Assembly (NCBI RefSeq): GCF_000474275.2
Contig: NZ_ATAE01000003.1
Span: 179,831 to 243,830, forward strand
Direction: 5' to 3'
Length of the DNA stretch: 64,000 nucleotides
DNA from: Alkalihalophilus marmarensis DSM 21297
GTDB taxonomy: Bacteria; Bacillota; Bacilli; Bacillales; Bacillaceae_D
Positions 62,501 through 64,000 of the stretch are shown here, in pieces. Every line of letters starts with the position of its first letter. Positions within the stretch are counted from its first letter, which is position 1. A model generated the notes under the pieces. The model saw only the letters and a program-made list of their open reading frames with translations, was not told the DNA's origin and searched no databases. Position numbers and translations under genes: made by a program.

Positions 62501-63892
62501 ATGAAAAAGGCTTTAGTATCTATTGCTTTAGTAACTTCTCTAACATTAAGCTCTGTCGGTGTACAAGCTTTTGCACAGCCTTCTGCAACGAGCCAATCAG
62601 GCATTCATAATGTACTTGATAACCGTGTGATTAACCAAATTAATGTAGATAATATCTATAATAACATCGATTACCTACAGCAAACACCACGTGTAGCTGC
62701 CTCAGAAGAAGAATATCAAGCAGTGCTTTATATTAAGGAGCAATTTGAATCATATGGGTATGAAGCAGAAATTCAGCCTTTTGAATTTTTTGGATTTACA
62801 GCCCCTCATACTGTAGAGTTGTCAGTAGGTGAGACAAGCTTAACTCCTAATTCATTTACTTATACAGCGAGCGGAGAGGTAACTGCCGAACTTGTCGATG
62901 CGGGGTTAGGTCGTGAGGGTGATTTAGCAGGTGTAGAACTTGATGGAAAGATCGCTTTAATTCAACGTGGTGAAATCAGCTTTGGAGATAAAGTGCTGAA
63001 TGCAGCAAGAGCAGGAGCTCGTGGGGTCATTATTTATAATAATGCACCTGGTACCTTAAATGGTACACTTGGCGGTGCGAATGATGAATTTGTTCCTGCT
63101 GTGTCTCTTTCACAGGCAGAAGGACAAGCATTAGCTACTCAGTTAGCTGATGGAGAGTCTCTTACAGCTTCTCTAACAGTTTTAGGAGCAGAGTCTGGGC
63201 TGCGTACTTCTCACAATGTGATTGCATCTAAGAAACCAACCAATAAAAACAAAGATAATGGTAATGTGATTGTGCTCAGCTCCCATCATGACTCCGTACC
63301 AGGAGCACCTGGAGCAAATGATAATGCATCAGGTACAGCCATGGTGTTAGAGTTAGCACGAGCAATGAAGAACCTGCCGACGGATACCGAAATCCGCTTT
63401 ACGACATTTGGCGCTGAAGAGCTTGGTTTAATTGGTTCTAGACACTATGTAAATGAGTTACCAGATTCAGAGCTTAATAGAATTGTGGCAAACTTTAACT
63501 TAGACATGGTAGGAAGCCGCGATGCGGGTGATCTTGTCATGAGAACGGTCAATGGCCAGCCGAATCTTGTAACTGAACTAGCACAAGCATCCAGCTACCG
63601 CTTAAATGGTGCACCAACTCCATTTAACCAAGGCGGAAGCAGTGACCATGTTCCATTTGGAGAAAAAGGTATTCCTACAGCATTATTCATCCACAGTCCG
63701 CTTGAGCCATGGTACCACACACCAGAGGATACGATTGATAAAATCAGTAAAGAGAAACTCCAGGATGTGGCTCAGATTGTCAGCACTGCCATTTACGACT
63801 ATGCAAGCTTTGACAATATGGGAGCTAAACCGAAAAAAGCGAAGCCTCAATCAGTCGATGCTCAAATGTACTTTGAAGAAGACGTTCAATAA
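62501..63892 (+). CDS. Secreted M28 aminopeptidase with PA domain
   Basis: 463 residues with a Sec signal (about 1-25, ending VQAFAQ). PA insert domain at about 130-225 (GKIALIQRGEISFGDKVLNA). M28 zinc site: His in LSSHHDSVPG (about 262), Asp in GANDNASG, Glu pair in FGAEELGLIG, Asp in NFNLDMVGSRD and His in GGSSDHVPFGEKGIP. It is close in plan to B. subtilis YwaD. It releases N-terminal residues from peptides outside the cell. SD GGAGGG. A terminator and then a group II intron follow. Confidence 0.92.
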   Translation: MKKALVSIALVTSLTLSSVGVQAFAQPSATSQSGIHNVLDNRVINQINVDNIYNNIDYLQQTPRVAASEEEYQAVLYIKEQFESYGYEAEIQPFEFFGFTAPHTVELSVGETSLTPNSFTYTASGEVTAELVDAGLGREGDLAGVELDGKIALIQRGEISFGDKVLNAARAGARGVIIYNNAPGTLNGTLGGANDEFVPAVSLSQAEGQALATQLADGESLTASLTVLGAESGLRTSHNVIASKKPTNKNKDNGNVIVLSSHHDSVPGAPGANDNASGTAMVLELARAMKNLPTDTEIRFTTFGAEELGLIGSRHYVNELPDSELNRIVANFNLDMVGSRDAGDLVMRTVNGQPNLVTELAQASSYRLNGAPTPFNQGGSSDHVPFGEKGIPTALFIHSPLEPWYHTPEDTIDKISKEKLQDVAQIVSTAIYDYASFDNMGAKPKKAKPQSVDAQMYFEEDVQ

Positions 63893-63900
63893 GTATAGAA

Positions 63901-63928
63901 ACCAGCCCATTGTGGCTGGTTTTTTTTT
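63901..63928 (+). terminator. Terminator of the M28 gene
   Basis: Arms accagcc / ggctggt with a 6-nt loop and a run of eight or nine T. The next base begins a group II intron. Confidence 0.92.
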
Positions 63929-64000
63929 GTTCGCCCAGCATGGGCGAACTCTAACGGGTGAAAGTCCCGAGTACGACCCTGTAGCGGTAAGTACATAGCC
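63929..64000 (+). mobile_element. Group IIC intron, 5' end (continues beyond window)
   Basis: The last 72 bases match the start of bacterial class C introns as I remember that of Oceanobacillus iheyensis: GCCCAGCATGGGCG, then TCTAACGGGTGAAAGTCCCG, AGTACGACCCTG, and GTAAGTACATAGCC, against GCCCGGCAUGGGUG, UCUAUAGGGUGAGAGUCCCG and AGUAACAGUUAGCC. The first nine bases pair with tgggcgaac. Bases 1-5 are GTTCG instead of GUGYG. The insertion directly after a hairpin and T run is the known target of class C introns. The maturase ORF, if present, is off the window. Confidence 0.88.

Overview
The window reads as a chromosome segment of a low-GC, spore-forming Bacillaceae member. The evidence is strong AGGAGG-type ribosome binding sites, many TTG starts, CcpA (cre) sites, a Spo0E-like phosphatase, a LutABC lactate operon and GltC/LutR/XylR/Mta-type regulators. 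A lone ectoine hydroxylase gene suggests a salt-tolerant, possibly alkaliphilic species. No tRNA, rRNA, CRISPR array, prophage or intact insertion sequence was seen. The right edge cuts into a group II intron.

Layout. 1-4.1 kb: a truncated LolA/DUF4367 protein, a nucleoside phosphorylase with a small membrane partner, a nitrilase-family hydrolase, a lipoprotein and HtpX. 4.1-4.8 kb: gene-free, with three REP-like repeat copies; a fourth copy lies near 43.8 kb. 5.3-16.5 kb: a xylose/xylo-oligosaccharide island (xylA, galM, GH43 xynB, xylR, a sugar ABC importer, a YesL-like protein, xylB) with XylR-like operators and cre sites. 16.5-19.7 kb: small proteins, then a Vga-type ABC-F resistance protein behind a leader that looks like a ribosome-sensing attenuator with a three-codon uORF.

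19.9-30.5 kb: a polyol PTS locus made of a PRD regulator, galactitol-type EIIA, EIIB (two) and EIIC, two zinc dehydrogenases, a catalytically dead phosphofructokinase-like protein, an overlooked 52-residue membrane peptide, transketolase and a second HPr. By analogy with the Listeria arabitol/xylitol locus, it probably imports a pentitol as its phosphate, oxidises it to xylulose 5-phosphate and passes it to the pentose-phosphate pathway, where it would meet the product of xylAB.

30.6-43.6 kb: mixed housekeeping and stress genes, including a Cof phosphatase, ectD, an iron alcohol dehydrogenase overlapping a thioesterase, gdhA divergent from a gltC homologue, guaC with a PurBox, and a Mta-type MerR/TipAS regulator divergent from an APH-fold kinase. 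43.9-51.3 kb: a PQQ-propeller lipoprotein and the lactate locus lctP-lutABC-lutR with a LutR operator. 51.4-64 kb: small membrane proteins, an MFS carrier, a sulfite-oxidase-type enzyme, a large M14 carboxypeptidase, signal peptidase I, a diguanylate cyclase, a type I toxin-antitoxin cassette, an exported M28 aminopeptidase and the 5' end of a group IIC intron placed directly behind that gene's terminator.

Coordinates, start choices and hairpins were read by hand. Protein identities come from recognised motifs and remembered family sequences, without database searches.
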